Made by a program: the position numbers and the translations under genes
Notes under the pieces: generated by a model
The model's input: only the letters and a program-made list of their open reading frames with translations
Told to the model about the DNA's origin: nothing
Database searches by the model: none
Shown here: in pieces, positions 1-12,863 of the stretch
How positions within the stretch are numbered: position 1 is the first letter of the stretch
How the letters are laid out: every line of letters begins with the position of its first letter
Origin: Merluccius polli
Lineage: Eukaryota; Chordata; Actinopteri; Gadiformes; Merlucciidae
DNA length: 64,000 nt
NCBI GenBank assembly: GCA_030340625.1
Contig: JAOPHQ010004279.1
Location: forward strand, 223,501 to 287,500
Reading direction: 5' to 3'

Positions 1-78
1 ACATAAATACATAAATCAGCTATATCAGCCGTTTGGTGGGCGCTTTTATCCTAAGCTTCAATACTGTGTATGCAATAG

Positions 79-275
79 GCGGTGTAGGTGGTGGTGGTGG
101 TGGAGGTAGTGTAGGTGGTAGTGGTGGTGGTGGGTATTGGTGGAGGTGATGGTGGTGACAATGGACGTGGTGTTGATGGTGGTGGTGGACGTGGTGGTGG
201 AGGTGGTGGGGGTGATGGTGGCGGTGGTGTTGTAGGTGCTGGTGTTGGAGATGCTGGTGGTGATGGGTTACTTAC
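79..275 (+). repeat. GGT-rich trinucleotide tract
   Basis: Irregular (GGT/GGA)n runs. The open frames on both strands here are Gly- or Pro-rich low complexity with no recognisable domain. The flank 276-477 shows nothing. Confidence 0.9.
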
Positions 276-477
276 AGGTACTGTCAAAGAGTTCTTCAGA
301 ATACAGCATGAATAAATATGACATTCGATGTGAACTAACGTGCCGTGCCAGATGTGTTAGTTTGTAAGTTGGTTCTCCACATATTTCCCTTATGCAGTGC
401 TACTCCACAATTCTAACAGACAAAACAACACGACAATGAAAAAAACCCTTCCCTGTCACAAACAATATAATGCTAAA

Positions 478-645
478 TCTAGTGTTTGTTATCACCATAG
501 TAAAACTAGTGTGTCATCACCATAGATAAAAACAAGTGTGTGTTATCACCATAGTAAAACTAGTGTGTGTTATCACCCATAGATAAAAAATAGTGTGTGT
601 TATCACCATAGCACAACTAGTGTGTGTTATCACCATAGTAGCAGC
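478..645 (+). repeat. Minisatellite, about 28-31 bp unit
   Basis: Six imperfect copies of a unit containing GTGTGTTATCACCATAG followed by TAAAACTA or ATAAAAA. Confidence 0.85.
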
Positions 646-863
646 ATCTGGTGTATAAACAAGTCCAGTTGGCTGCTGGTGACAACAAAGGGATGGGGGA
701 TCTGTCAGAGGAACTGCTCTCTGCCCACCTGAAGTACTTCAAATGAGCTCCTCAAAGCATTGTACATATTTTCCTCGGGGGAAGAATGTTTTGTTAATGG
801 AGGCATCAGTCTCAATATGCCTCTAATTTAAATGTTTGTCAGTGTTTGTGCTGTACTGTATAG

Positions 864-910
864 GGGCAGGATAATATAGTGGCAAGGGTGTTTGACTATG
901 TCAAATAATG
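864..910 (+). mobile_element. SINE head fragment
   Basis: GGGGCAGGATAATATAGTGG then GTGTTTGACT resembles the head of the SINEs at 52160 and 53553. The body is missing. The surrounding 650-1340 is otherwise without features. Confidence 0.4.
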
Positions 911-1359
911 ATCCTAAATCAGATCACGTACACCGTCGCTACCTAAGCACATTGAGAGAGTTCCCATGGGGGCGCTCATTATGACCGCTTGGGCACTCTC
1001 TGTATTGTTGGTATGAGACAGACATATAAAGCCAGCAACCACAAAGAGACACAGAGCGAGGCAGATGAAACCGGCCAAGTCGACCTACAGCTGACACATT
1101 AAAAACCTGCTACATCATCAGAGAGAGCTGGAGACCAGCTGTTCAGAGGTTTGGAGGTCTCGAGCCATCACAAACTAAAAGCCCTCCTTTAACAGAGCCC
1201 AAAACAAAGGGCCTGTGTTTCATTATGGCCTGAAGAACAATCAACACCATGTACGCAGAAGAAAAATAACGGTCTAGGTGATTAAACCATCATGAACGTC
1301 TCTCCTGGCTTTACTAAAACTAACTAACTAAAACTTTCGTTACCAACATAATTTGTCAA

Positions 1360-1630
1360 AATGGCATTTTGGCGCATTGATTCTAAAAGACCTGCTAGTG
1401 CTATTGCTATTGTTTATATTTGTGGCGAGGGCACGCTCGCCCTAAATGCTTTTCAGCAGAATCTTCAGAGTCTTCTGCTTCTTCAAGAATAAAGAAGAAC
1501 GTAAAATTGCTTAGTCCTGGAGTTATCCATCACTGATTTCCACATTTCTGCGGTGGTATGTGAAAGGGAACTGCTGTCAAAGTGGTAATTGAGCTAGCTT
1601 GGGCTCCAGACGTAGGTAAATATGTATGAG
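1360..1630 (+). repeat. Dispersed repeat, copy A
   Basis: It is collinear with 2610-2870: GCATTTTGGCGCATTGATTC, CCTGCTAGTGCTATTGCTAT, a GGCGAGGG..CGCTCGCC hairpin, TCTTCTGCTTCTTC, GGAGTTATCCATCACTGATT and GAGCTAGCTTGGGCTCCAGA. No coding. The gap to copy B (1631-2609) holds degenerate TTTAGGTTAGAGATGGT-like repeats at 1960-2225. Confidence 0.8.
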
Positions 1631-2609
1631 ACACTATTTCCTATGGGGGACCTGGAAGCGCAGATAGAAATGAGCTCCATGCCGGGGGAGATGGACCCAC
1701 GTAAGTGTGTTGATGTGCAGCAGCATTATGATAGACCGAGGGCTTCCATTTGCTCAGGGTGAAACATACCTCATCCACGTAGCAGAGCTCCCATTGCTTC
1801 CTGCATCCAAATGTCACTCCAAACTGTCAATCAACTAGATAGAGATGTAACCTATTGGACAGCCCCCTGAGGCAGCCCTTCATTTATGTACCTGCAGACT
1901 CACTGACGTCACGATGGGACTCACGTCAATTTTAGATGATTTGCTTTTCGCAGCATAAGGTTGGAAAATGTTTTGTTTATGAATTATGCTAGAGATGGTG
2001 ATGTTTAGGCTTTAGGTTAGAGATGGTCAGGTTTAGGTATTATATTAATGTTTAGGTTCAGGTATTATGTTAGAGATGGTAATATTTAGGTATTAGATTA
2101 CAGATTAAAGAGAGATGGTTATGTTTATATTAGGGCTATGATTACATTTAGGTGTAAGGGTTGGGGTAGAGATGGTTAAAGAGAGATGGTTATCAGTGAC
2201 CACAGCAGCTACGGTTAGGGTTAGCTCTGCCAGGACCTTCCCCAGTGATACAGCTGCACACTGCATCCGCATCACACGGTGACATGTGCTTTGTCATGAA
2301 GACCCTTTCCAAAGCTACCGTGTAATTTCCCTTTGGGTTTTTTGTGCAAAATATGGTTTACGACATAAATATGGGGGGACAAATGGATGTGATTGTTTAC
2401 AGGAAGTGTTCGGAAGATAAAATTGCGAGTGGTGGGCACAGAAAAATCTATAATAACACTTGAAGAGGATGATTATAAAGCACAACAGCAGGAGGTTTGA
2501 ATTATCCCGCTACGGGAATGCATGCCCTGTTATTAATGTCGACAATAATAACTTGTAGCACTTTTTATTTTTACACCTTTAACATGCTATGAACATAAAC
2601 AATAGCAGT

Positions 2610-2870
2610 AGCATTTTGGCACATTGATTCCAAAATACCTGCTAGTGCTATTGCTATTGTTTATATTTGCGGCGAGGGTGCGCTCGCCTAAATGTGTCTT
2701 TCTCGGTCTGTCTTCTGCTTCTTCTTAAAAGAGTAAAGAAGAACGTGAAAAGCACTTTTTCCAGGAGTTATCCATCACTGATTTACACATTTTTGGGGCG
2801 TTCGATGAAAAGGAACTGCTGTCAAAGTGGTTATTGAACTAGCTTGGGCTCCAGATGTAGGTAAATATAA
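2610..2870 (+). repeat. Dispersed repeat, copy B
   Basis: Same block order as 1360-1630, with scattered substitutions. It is directly followed by (CTAACC)3 at 2878-2896. Confidence 0.8.
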
Positions 2871-2877
2871 AAAGACA

Positions 2878-2896
2878 CTAACCCTAACCCTAACCC
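2878..2896 (-). repeat. Interstitial telomere-like repeat
   Basis: Three tandem CTAACC units next to repeat copy B. Similar short runs sit in both arms of the 4-kb inverted repeat (14339-14357 and 15366-15385). Confidence 0.8.
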
Positions 2897-3159
2897 TCTC
2901 ATACATAAAATGTAACTCAAAGAGCTTTACACCGATAAAAGTTGCATCTAAACACATGCCAAGCCCATTAGATATACTACACCCTGTAGCATTTCACTTT
3001 CAGATATGTTCTTCTAACACTGTGCTGCTTGGTGACAACTATATTTGGAGTATATTTAAATTCGGGGTGCTATTTTTAGTGGTCTTCCTGTGACTCTTTT
3101 GTTTCCATAAGCCTTATTATCTTTTTCATGTAGGTCTCAGGAGAACCCTACTGTGTTAT

Positions 3160-4815
3160 GTAAGGGATAATCCATGACGAGGTGTACATCATACATGTAT
3201 CGAAAAATAATGCCGCAGAGACCATGCTGGTGACGTCCCGCGTCGTGCATTATTTTTCAATACATGCACACCTCGGAGTGGATTATCCCGCTTATACCAT
3301 GGCTATTTACGAATCAATAAAAATATAAGGGTGTGGATTCATATTTTGGGGTGATTCGGTCTCAAAAGTACAACTTTTAGCTCACACTACTTTGTGTGTG
3401 CCTGTAAACCTGTAAAAGCAAATGACCGGAGTACTATATGGGTCTGACTAATGCCTAATGTCAGTTAACATGAGATTCATATCGAATGCGGACGTTACCT
3501 TATTACTCCAGTAAATAGAGACGTTAGCAACGACCTGGCAACGTTACCTTATTACTCCAGTAAATAGAGACGTTAGCAACGACCTGGCAACGTTACCTTA
3601 TTACTCCAGTAAATAGAGATGATCTTAGTAACGACATGGCAACGTTACCTTATTACTCCAGTAAATAGAGATGATCTTAGTAACGACATGGCAACGTTAC
3701 CTTATTACTCCAGTAAATAGAGACGACCTTAGTAACGACATGGCAACGTTACCTTATTACTCCAGTAAATAGAGACGACCTTAGTAACGACATGGCAACG
3801 TTACCTTATTACTCCAGTAAATAGAGACGACCTTAGTAACGACATGGCAACGTTACCTTATTACTCCAGTAAATAGAGATGATCTTAGTAACGACATGGC
3901 AACGTTACCTTATTACTCCAGTAAATAGAGACGACCTTAGTAACGACATGGCAACGTTACCTTATTACTCCAGTAAATAGAGACGTTAGTAACGACATGG
4001 CAACGTTACCTTAGTACTCCAGTAAATAGAGACGACCTTAGTAACGACATGGCAACGTTACCTTATTACTCCAGTAAATAGAGACGTTAGTAATGACATG
4101 GCAACGTTACCTTATTACTCCAGTAAATAGAGACGACCTTAGTAACGACATGGCAACGTTACCTTAGTACTCCAGTAAATAGAGACGACCTTAGTAACGA
4201 CATGGCAACGTTACCGTATTACTCCAGTAAATAGAGACGTTAGTAACGACATGGCAACGTTACCTTAGTACTCCAGTAAATAGAGACGACCTTAGTAACG
4301 ACATGGCAACGTTACCTTATTACTCCAGTAAATAGAGACGTTAGTAACGACATGGCAACGTTACCTTATTACTCCAGTAAATAGAGACGATCTTAGTAAC
4401 AACATGGCAACGTTACCTTATTACTCCAGTAAATAGAGACGATCTTAGTAACAACATGGCAACGTTACCTTATTACTCCAGTAAATAGAGATGATCTTAG
4501 TAACGACATGTCAACGTTACCTTATTACTCCAGTAAATAGAGACGACCTTAGTAACGACATGGCAACGTTACCTTATTACTCCGGTACATAGAGACGACC
4601 TTAGTAACGACATGGCAACGGGGAAAGTTTTCTAAACGTAGTCCCATCAGAGTCCGGCCCAAGTTGACTGTTATTAATGTTTCGTTTAGCGCATTCATTT
4701 TTAGACTGGTGGTAAGGCTGCTTGCGTCATAGCCGTGCATGTTATAGAAAAATAATACACACCTCTCCAGCCAATCAGAATCGAGTATTCACCCGGGCCA
4801 TGGTATAAAGCAGGA
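3160..4815. mobile_element. Inverted-repeat element carrying a minisatellite
   Basis: The left part has a foldback: GGATAATCCATGACGAGGTG near 3167 and its partner CACACCTCGGAGTGGATTAT near 3270. It then reads CGCTTATACCATGG. The right end reads CCATGGTATAAAGCAGGAAT at 4798-4817, the partial inverse. The stretch 4665-4815 is collinear with 42700-42850, which belongs to a short copy of the same family lacking the minisatellite. There is no transposase. Confidence 0.6.
3492..4618 (+). repeat. Minisatellite, 49/52-bp unit, about 22 copies
   Basis: The unit starts ACGTTACCTTATTACTCCAG, then TAAATAGAGA, then a variable CGTTAG or CGACCTTAG, then TAACGACATGGCA. Two length classes (49 and 52 bp) alternate irregularly. 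Copies are highly similar, so the expansion is recent. Confidence 0.95.
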
Positions 4816-5261
4816 ATAATTTATACTCTGTGGATAAGTGGAAGTAAGGTGAAGAGGTGTCTTTAAGGCCCTTCAACCATTTTGTGGGATTGTTTCCTCA
4901 CTAGGACAGGATCCAGTCGGTGAAGTCCATAGTATTATTCCCTTTATTAAATAACACAAACTAATATGTACATGTCCGCTGCCACTGTACTGTTCAACAC
5001 CGCATTACAAAACACATTACAAGCCACCCATTGTGCAAAATAGTGTTCTTCTTATATGTATATTTTGTGTTGCTTTCTATCAACGAAACAATGCAAGGAA
5101 ACAATGCTGGTAGACTTCATCTTTGTCTTTTAGTTGATTTTTTCTTTCCCGTGTCCTATATTCCTACCATATTCACAGCCCAATAGACCAGTTCAGTGAA
5201 TTCCCAAATCTCCCAAACTATCTGTTATGATGCACCAGGCAACCTTGACAGTGTGCGTGTT

Positions 5262-5445
5262 CATGCGCATGTGTCTGTATGAGTATGTGTGTCAGTATGT
5301 GTGTCTGTATGAGTATGTGTGTCAGTATGAGTGTCTGTGTGAGTATGTGCGTGTGTGTGTGAGTATGTGTGTGTGTGAGTATGAGTGTGTATGAGTATGT
5401 GTGTGTGAGTATGAGTGTGTGTGTGTGAGTATGTGTTTTGCGAGA
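5262..5445 (+). repeat. TG-rich microsatellite
   Basis: Imperfect GTGTGTGAGTATGTGT repeats. The long His/Thr open frames on the minus strand are artefacts. Nothing is seen in 4816-5210. Confidence 0.9.
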
Positions 5446-5483
5446 TGACAACACTGCTGAGTTGTCCTCTAAACTCTGCTGCA

Positions 5484-5735
5484 GTGGAGAAAGAGGGGGG
5501 AGGCAGAGGAAAAGGATAAAGATGGGGAGGAGGAGGCAGAGGGTATATTTGGGTGTGGGCTACCAAAGGAGCAGTTGCACGCCTGCCACGTCCAGAGGAG
5601 GGTAGAGGAGGGAAGGTGAAGGGCGAGAAAAGGAGGAAGGAGAGGAAAGCAGGAAGAAGAGGAGGAGAGGCGGAAGGGCGCAAGAGTAGCGGAGAGAAAG
5701 AAGGCAATCGGAGGAGGGGAGGTGGGGTGGGCTGC
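5484..5735 (+). repeat. Purine-rich (GGA/GAA) strand-asymmetric tract
   Basis: About 250 bp of nearly continuous G/A on the plus strand, such as GAGGAGGAGGCAGAGG. It could form triplex DNA (inference). It has no coding features. Confidence 0.8.
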
Positions 5736-6337
5736 ACAGCTGGTGATCTGTACGTGTCATGAATCCCACTGCCATCCCCCTGTCCTCCTCTCATCACCCC
5801 CCACCCCCCTGACCCCCCTCTCCTACCAACCTAATTAAATAATAAATGCAGCAAAGCGGTATGCCATCGGCAGCTACTGGCCAACATGACAGCTGCAATT
5901 GCCTGTTGTCCCCCGAGACGGTGGAATAGGAAAGTACAGCCCTGTCACCGCTGCTCCTCGTCCACCGCCACTCCCCGTCCACCGCCACTCCCCTTGCTCT
6001 CTTCCCGCATCCATCCATCCTCTCTTACTCCCACATCTTTGTTAGATAGCTCTCTTCATTCATTAGTTAAGAGACTGTCTGGGTGTTTATTTTGGAATTC
6101 GATGTCTTTTTTTGGAAAAAAAAGACATCGATGAGAGAGGCGGCGCTGTCAGGCCAAGTTGCGGTACGCGGTTTGTCAAAATAGCTGATGTTTGGTGATG
6201 GGAGATTCCTGGACTAATTTCTGCACTGGCAGAGATAACACTGGCGCTCCAAGGGCAAGTGATCAGAATAAAACTCGAGCAACAAGTGGAACTTGAACAA
6301 GAGATGTTGGGGGCGATATGGGGGTGCACATGGGGAA

Positions 6338-6510
6338 GGATAGTGTAGGTGTGGCTAGCCGAAAAGGGTTATGAGTTTGATCCTCAACGTCTGTGTGAGC
6401 AAGATGCTCACACCTACCTGCACCTTAATGACTAAAGTAACCCATGTCTCTATCATGTATCTATCAATTCACTGTACGTTGCTTTAGATGAGTGTTAAAT
6501 TAATACATTG
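6338..6510 (+). mobile_element. SINE fragment
   Basis: GTGTGGCTAGCCGAAAAGGG, GAGTTTGATCC, GAGCAAGATGC, ACCTGCACCTTAATGAC and a tail TTCACTGTACGTTGCTTTAG follow the teleost tRNA-SINE order. Flanks 5745-6337 and 6511-7060 show only a short hairpin at 6100-6130. Confidence 0.55.
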
Positions 6511-7064
6511 TTAGATGAGTGTTGAATTATTATTAATACTAACTAATAAATAGTAATACAGTGAGTAGCAGTGAATAAATTGATGTATTGGTACATGTGA
6601 ATCAGGCCTACCGCACACAAGATGTTTGGATCCTTCATTAGCATGTATTGATAGGTTGTATGTGTGCATTTAGCATTTTTGAAAGGGTAAACATTGGCCC
6701 ATATGCACATGCAATTAGAGCCCATTGAATATTCAAATATTACTTTCAGAGGGGTTCTTTCCTAATGTGTTGAAATGCAGGAAGTGTAAATCAAAATGTT
6801 GTCATCAACACAGCTCTTCTGAGTGCACTAACGTGTTAATTAACAAGAAGCGCCACATGTCATACTGACATACGTTCTGCAGCTGAGAACACTGTCACTC
6901 GTTCAGCCAGACAACCTTTATTTATATTAGGCAAGGCTGGAAATAAAAAAAAATTTGGAGTAGAGGAGTACCATTTAATCTGAATTGCAACTGATTAGAA
7001 TCCCTTTCAGCAAAAATGAGCAAGCTCCAATAGCTAAGAGGCCACAGTAAACTCCCATCAACTG

Positions 7065-7215
7065 TGCTGTCCTGTCTCACTCGGTTAGCAGAGCAAGGCA
7101 TTAACACCGCCAGGGTTAGGGGTTCCATTCCCATTGGGGCCACCCATGCTATGCATCCAATAATCTATGCACTCAGCGTAATATCTAGTAATAAAGCATC
7201 CACCAAATGGCATAT
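7065..7215 (+). mobile_element. SINE fragment, second tRNA-like type
   Basis: CTCGGTTAGCAGAGCAAGGC, then GGGGTTCCATTCCC as a B-box-like stretch, ending AAAGCATCCACCAAATGGCA. No other feature is seen in 7216-8586 beyond a perfect 23-bp palindrome at 7472-7494. Confidence 0.55.
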
Positions 7216-8586
7216 TTTTCTATATTATATATAACCTGATGGCCCACTTTCCCTAGGCAATACTGGAAGCAATGCATATGAGGTGACCCTTATTTTTATG
7301 TCTGCTCTAAGTGGATATTGTGTGTTTTCATGTTTTAATGTGAGCCAAGTCGAAGATTTTCTGTCACACTGAATCTGAATCTAACTCTGTGGAGAGGGCT
7401 CTTGCAGTGGACATAGCCGACACAGGAGATATACGATCTGTAAATAAATGTCTGTACCTGTATCCATGCAAACTGTCAACTGGCAGTTGACAGTCTTGTG
7501 TCCTCTTGATTTTGTATAAGGTGGTTTTGGATTTGCATTTTCATGTGAGATGTATATATGAACATATATGTCCCTCTGAACAAAAAATTATGCTCTGTCC
7601 CTGTAAACGTGTTTGTAGTTTGTAGTAGTATGACTGCATGGATTTTCGGCGAACCAACAACACCTTTTCTTGTCTGTTCTTGCCATCTTATGCCATCTTA
7701 TAAACCATACGCCATCTCTTGTGGTCTCCTTCATCTTCTATCAGCACATTACATTTGAAAACGGGCCCACACTGAATTATAACATGTAGTCCACGCCAAT
7801 AAGGGATTTGGACAGATTTGACGGATTCAGTATCATGAGAAAGTGATAGTTATTTCCAGGTAGTCCATTTTAATTGCGTGCAAATGGGATTTAAGAAGTG
7901 AATCACTTCTTCCATTCGTAATCGAACTACAAAAGCCTGTGGCACCTGGAGCTCTCCGCGCACAAGCCAGGAAATTATTTCACAGAATAACCACCACTCA
8001 AAGGGTTTTAGTGTATGAAGTCAAGCAGATATAATAAAATATAATTTGTCAAATGCACAGGAATTGTTCACCTCAACCTCACAAAAAACAGGAACACACC
8101 AATTCATATTGTCAATGAAATTCTAGTCAAATGTACCGGTATTTCAAGTACCGTCAGTAAATAATGTATCTTAATTGACACGACAATGTGTGCACAAACA
8201 GTGAGTAGAATTTGTTCAGTATACTCATGTACATAGGTCATTTGTTCTAACCTGGGAGAGAGAATGCAATTTTGAAAGCACAATTAAGCCAGTTAACCAG
8301 GTTTTCTGGTTTTAGTCAGACAGGAAGTGAGAAGGCTGATGTGTGATTCGTTGTTAATTGGAAGCACATTTTTTTAGTGCTCCTTTGATATGGACAACAA
8401 TCATATGTGACATACATTTTCTGCTCCCATAAGAGCCTTCGCCTCGCCAGATGAATGGAAGAAACCAGGTTTATGAAACAATAATTGCTCATAAGTACGA
8501 CAAAGGCCAACATCGTGTATTTCATTGTGTATTTCACCAATTTTTTGATTGCCTATAATTAGGAAATAAATACACGATCATGCAAT

Positions 8587-9683
8587 TGTGGCAGTCTAGA
8601 GATCCGTGGGCTCTCACTAATACCGCAGCCAATCACGGGGGGGGCGCCCAGCATTATAAAGGGGATGATCCCCGGCCGCCAGTTCTCTCTCTGCTCTATG
8701 ACCTGTGACGTCACTTCCGGGCCGGTGCCTCTGCGTCGGACAGATGCTCATCGCTAGCTGTACAGCCCTCCTTTGCTCCCTCCCTCGGACATGTCATGAG
8801 TAGCCAACCCTACTGATCGATTGCTACGGCGCGGGTGACTACAACGATAGCCCCGCAATACGTCGCTACCAGCTGGGGGGACCGCTGCTGTTTTGCTTTT
8901 GCTGTTGCTTCGCGCTACTGTTTTGGCTTTGGTTTATGTTGTTTGTTTAATTTAGATTTTGCGGTTACTTGGTTTGCTCTGCCCTAACGTTCATTGGTTT
9001 CATTTAGTTTCCTTTTGTTGTTTTGATTAGGGCAGAGGATTTCTTCATTTTTCTTTATTTTCTTCATTCATTTCTAATATTGGCAGATTAGCCACGTGTA
9101 TTTTGGTTTATTTTGACCAATTGATATATTGTTTATTTTAGATTTTGTGTGTTTCATTTCCCCTCTACTCTCCCGATTCTTCTGTCCCTTTTTAGTTGCT
9201 GAGGTCCGGTGGTGGTGCTGGTGGCCTGGTGGTGGGATTCCCCTCCCCTTGTTTTGTGTGCTGTGGTCCCCTGGGTTTTGGGTCTCCCCACGGTGTGTGT
9301 GTGTGTGTGCAGTAATTAGTTTATTTTGGTTGGGTGTCTCCGCCCCGGCCCCTCCCCCTAGCTCCGACACACCGTGAACCTCAGCTCCTGATCAATTTAC
9401 TTTTGTTCCCTTTATTTTTGCCCCGAGTGCCTGTTTTTACTGTGTCAATTTAATATCTTTGTAATAAAATTTATACACTGTTTTCATACAAGTGACATCG
9501 TGTCTTTGGCCTCCTGAGTGAACGAACCTGTGTCCTTAGTGTTTTGTAATTAACTACTTCCTGGGGCGAAACTCCCCAGGTGGCGTTGTTGGCAACACCT
9601 TCATTTAAATATAAGGTCATCTTAGTTACAGAGGTTCTTATAACCCCCCTTACAAGTATCATTTCCAAGCTCCGCTCGCCACA
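8587..9683 (+). mobile_element. Solo LTR, 1097 bp
   Basis: It begins TGTGGCAG and ends CTCGCCACA, giving 6-bp terminal repeats TGTGGC/GCCACA. CAAT flanks both sides (8583-8586 and 9684-9687). A TATA-like CATTATAAAGGG lies near 8652 and a poly(A) signal AATAAAA near 9462, in the order of U3-R-U5. There are no internal retroviral genes on either side. The superfamily is unassigned. Confidence 0.75.
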
Positions 9684-9711
9684 CAATGCACCTCTACACA
9701 TCAAATAAATG

Positions 9712-10277
9712 GGTAACACTTAATTTTACAGGTCCGCAAATTTCATGGTAAGTATGTGATAATTAGCAAGTAATGCATTTGAAATTTCTTGGAAATTACA
9801 ACCAAATATTTGTATTATAGTCTATTTCCCAATAAGCAGTTGATAGATTTTTTGTTTTACATAGTTCTAAGTTAACTGATCAAAATGCAAAATACATGCA
9901 AAATATAGAAGAATTATATACCTTTGTATTAGGCCTACATTCTTTTACATGGACATTATAGCGTAGATTTTTGATATTCACCAAGAGCGGTGCTCTAAGT
10001 TGTCCTTACCTGCTTGTGATAGGCAATGAGTGTAGGCCCATGGCAAAACATGAAGAACTCATAGCCTTACCAGGCACAGTAGTTGACAGCCTTGTTGTCA
10101 ATGATGTAAGAGATGAAGGTGTTTCACTTGAGTTGCTGAGGGTTGAGCTCAGCCATAAATTTTGGGGTAAATGTTGGGGTAATTTGGGGGTAATTTCAAA
10201 GACATTTCAAATATGTTACTTGCTAATTATCACCTACTTACCATGACATTTGCGGACATGTAAAAATATGTGCTACC
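9712..10277. mobile_element. Non-autonomous TIR element with 8-bp target duplication
   Basis: About 80 bp at each end are inverted copies: GGTAACACTTAATTTTACAG with TCATGGTAAGTATGTGATAA, against the complement at 10190-10277. Flanks are AATAAATG and AACAAATG (7 of 8 match), as expected of a hAT-type insertion. No transposase. Confidence 0.75.
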
Positions 10278-10327
10278 AACAAATGTTTTTATTTATCTAT
10301 ATTAAATAGTGGACTTAGTAATGTCAC

Positions 10328-10332
<5 letters not shown>

Positions 10333-10400
<68 letters not shown>
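10333..10400. repeat. (TA)n microsatellite
   Basis: A pure TA run of about 68 bp. From 10401 to 12300 I see no gene or repeat that I can name. Confidence 0.97.
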
Positions 10401-10401
<1 letters not shown>

Positions 10402-12299
10402 CAACATATAAATGGCAAGGGAAATCATATTGATCTTCACCATGGGTAGCACAATAATGGAGGCAGAAGAGATGGGGGGTAGCATGCCTTCTATCATATA
10501 CAGTCAAATCTTGCTTGTTCTGCTTTCTGTTTGTTTGTTGTAATGGAGCTTCTAGGATGTACTATATTTTCTGCCACTCGCCTTAAATATGTGAGACCAT
10601 AGCATCAATAATTTCTACATTTGAAAGAATATGCTTGATTTAAGTTATATGGTAAACCGATAACGGAGAAAGACGTTCACATACTGGCAAAGAAGCAGTT
10701 TAAACATGAATGTCTCAACTCAATCCATCATCTGTAATATCCAGCCCTGGACTTATCTTTGCCTGAAAACAGGCTGTTTTAAGTGGGCGTTCCCTTCCAA
10801 CCACTCTCTCAATGTGGATTGGTCTTTTGGGAGATTGTACAGCAATTTCTGCTGTTTTTGTATTTTTTGGAATTTCACAACGCGCTTCTGCATATATTTT
10901 TTATTTTATTTCATCTATTTATAATAAAATATGTTTCTGCTTTATCCCCACACACACACACAACTTTAACAAAGGAGAAAATGGGATGGGAGAAGCACTA
11001 CTTTACAGCTCAAGTGTAGTAGTCCTGTGATAGCAAGGCTTTAATTAGCCATGCCGAGCTCAGAGGCGCGGAGCACCTTCTGACAAACGAGATGCGCGGC
11101 TCTATACTTTATGATTCCTGCCCCAGAGCTATTTCATTCGCTTCAGTACTGTTCCCATTCCGTAAAAAGCAGAGGAGAGATGTACCACAGGAGGAGGAAA
11201 CCTACTCTTATCTCGACTGTCCCCAAACGGGGACAGTCACAGGCCTGAAAAAAAAAAAGTCCCTGCCTGCCATGTGGATTTCAGCGGTAGAAATGTGTAT
11301 ACTTAGTTAAAGCTGCACTAATTGATTTCCTGACAGCTAGGGGGCAGCGAGGGCTACTACACTACAAAGGGTTCGTGTAAACAAACTGACACCCTGGCAC
11401 TTTGCTCTGGCGTATCCCAGTATCCCCATGGTGTACATGTTCTACAAAGCAGATTTTATCAACTCAGACTTCCCCAAGATGAAGGTCTTTTTGTCCTGAT
11501 GAGGAAGATTACATCTGATAGATAGTGTGTGTTGAAATGCAGTCTATGCGGAAGTAGTTTTAGCATATTAGATGTCTTATGGTTACAGATATAGTCTTAT
11601 TTATAATGCTCAGTCATTTCACTGTTATATGATATGATTCATTATTATGATTTATCATTATCTATATATTCATATTTGTTTGGTCCAGCAAAAGAGTGAA
11701 GATTTGTGATAACTGTGAACCAAGATATCCCAAGCTATCTAACAGCCAAGACAATCACCTCAACCAGTAATATGTTGGAAACATACAGTTGAATAAAATA
11801 ATCATGGTGCAAGACTAGAAAATGAGAGTCCTGTGCCAGTTTTCACCGCTGTCAAAACATAGTCCATATTGTTCTATAGGTATGAAATATGGAAACCAGT
11901 CACCTATGATTACGCCACACATCAAGACAGCCGCCGTACCGCATGTCAGGGCCGTCCGGGCGTATAATCAGCCCTGGATGTATTCCTCAGCCCTCCTGGC
12001 TATTTCTGTTTCCGGCTGCTAACCTCTTTCTTATCAGCACTCATTGTAGCTCATTATGTACGTTGGCATCCGTCATTGTCAGCGGATCGCTGAGCAGACA
12101 GGGAATATTACTGGACGTTACCGAGCGTTGGAGCCACGGCAGTGATGGTGTGTTCTGACGTAATTTCCCCCGGTATGAATCATGACTGTCTTTAGTACAA
12201 ACCCTGCAGGGGTCCGGATCAGACCAGACCCCTCCACCGCCCTGACCTCCCTCTCCCAAGACCTCTTCTATTATGAATCACACGCACACAAAACGAGAT

Positions 12300-12690
<391 letters not shown>

Positions 12691-12863
12691 TCAGTGCTGA
12701 TACAGTATAAGCTCAGCCAATAAAAGTAACCCCCCCGAGCAGCAGAGTGTAATCTCCTCCATGCGTGTGTGGGCTCGGGGCCATGGGCTCGGGGCTGTGA
12801 GGACTGGATCCTCACTCTATTATCCACATAATGAGAGGTGACACTTTAGAAGACCTGCATCGA

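Noticed and set aside
3160..4815. CRISPR-like array of regular repeats
   Set aside because: Units are contiguous tandem copies without unique spacers, in a eukaryotic genome.
5261..5797. 178-residue minus-strand open frame
   Set aside because: It is low-complexity Pro/Ser then His/Thr, encoded by purine-rich and TG repeats.
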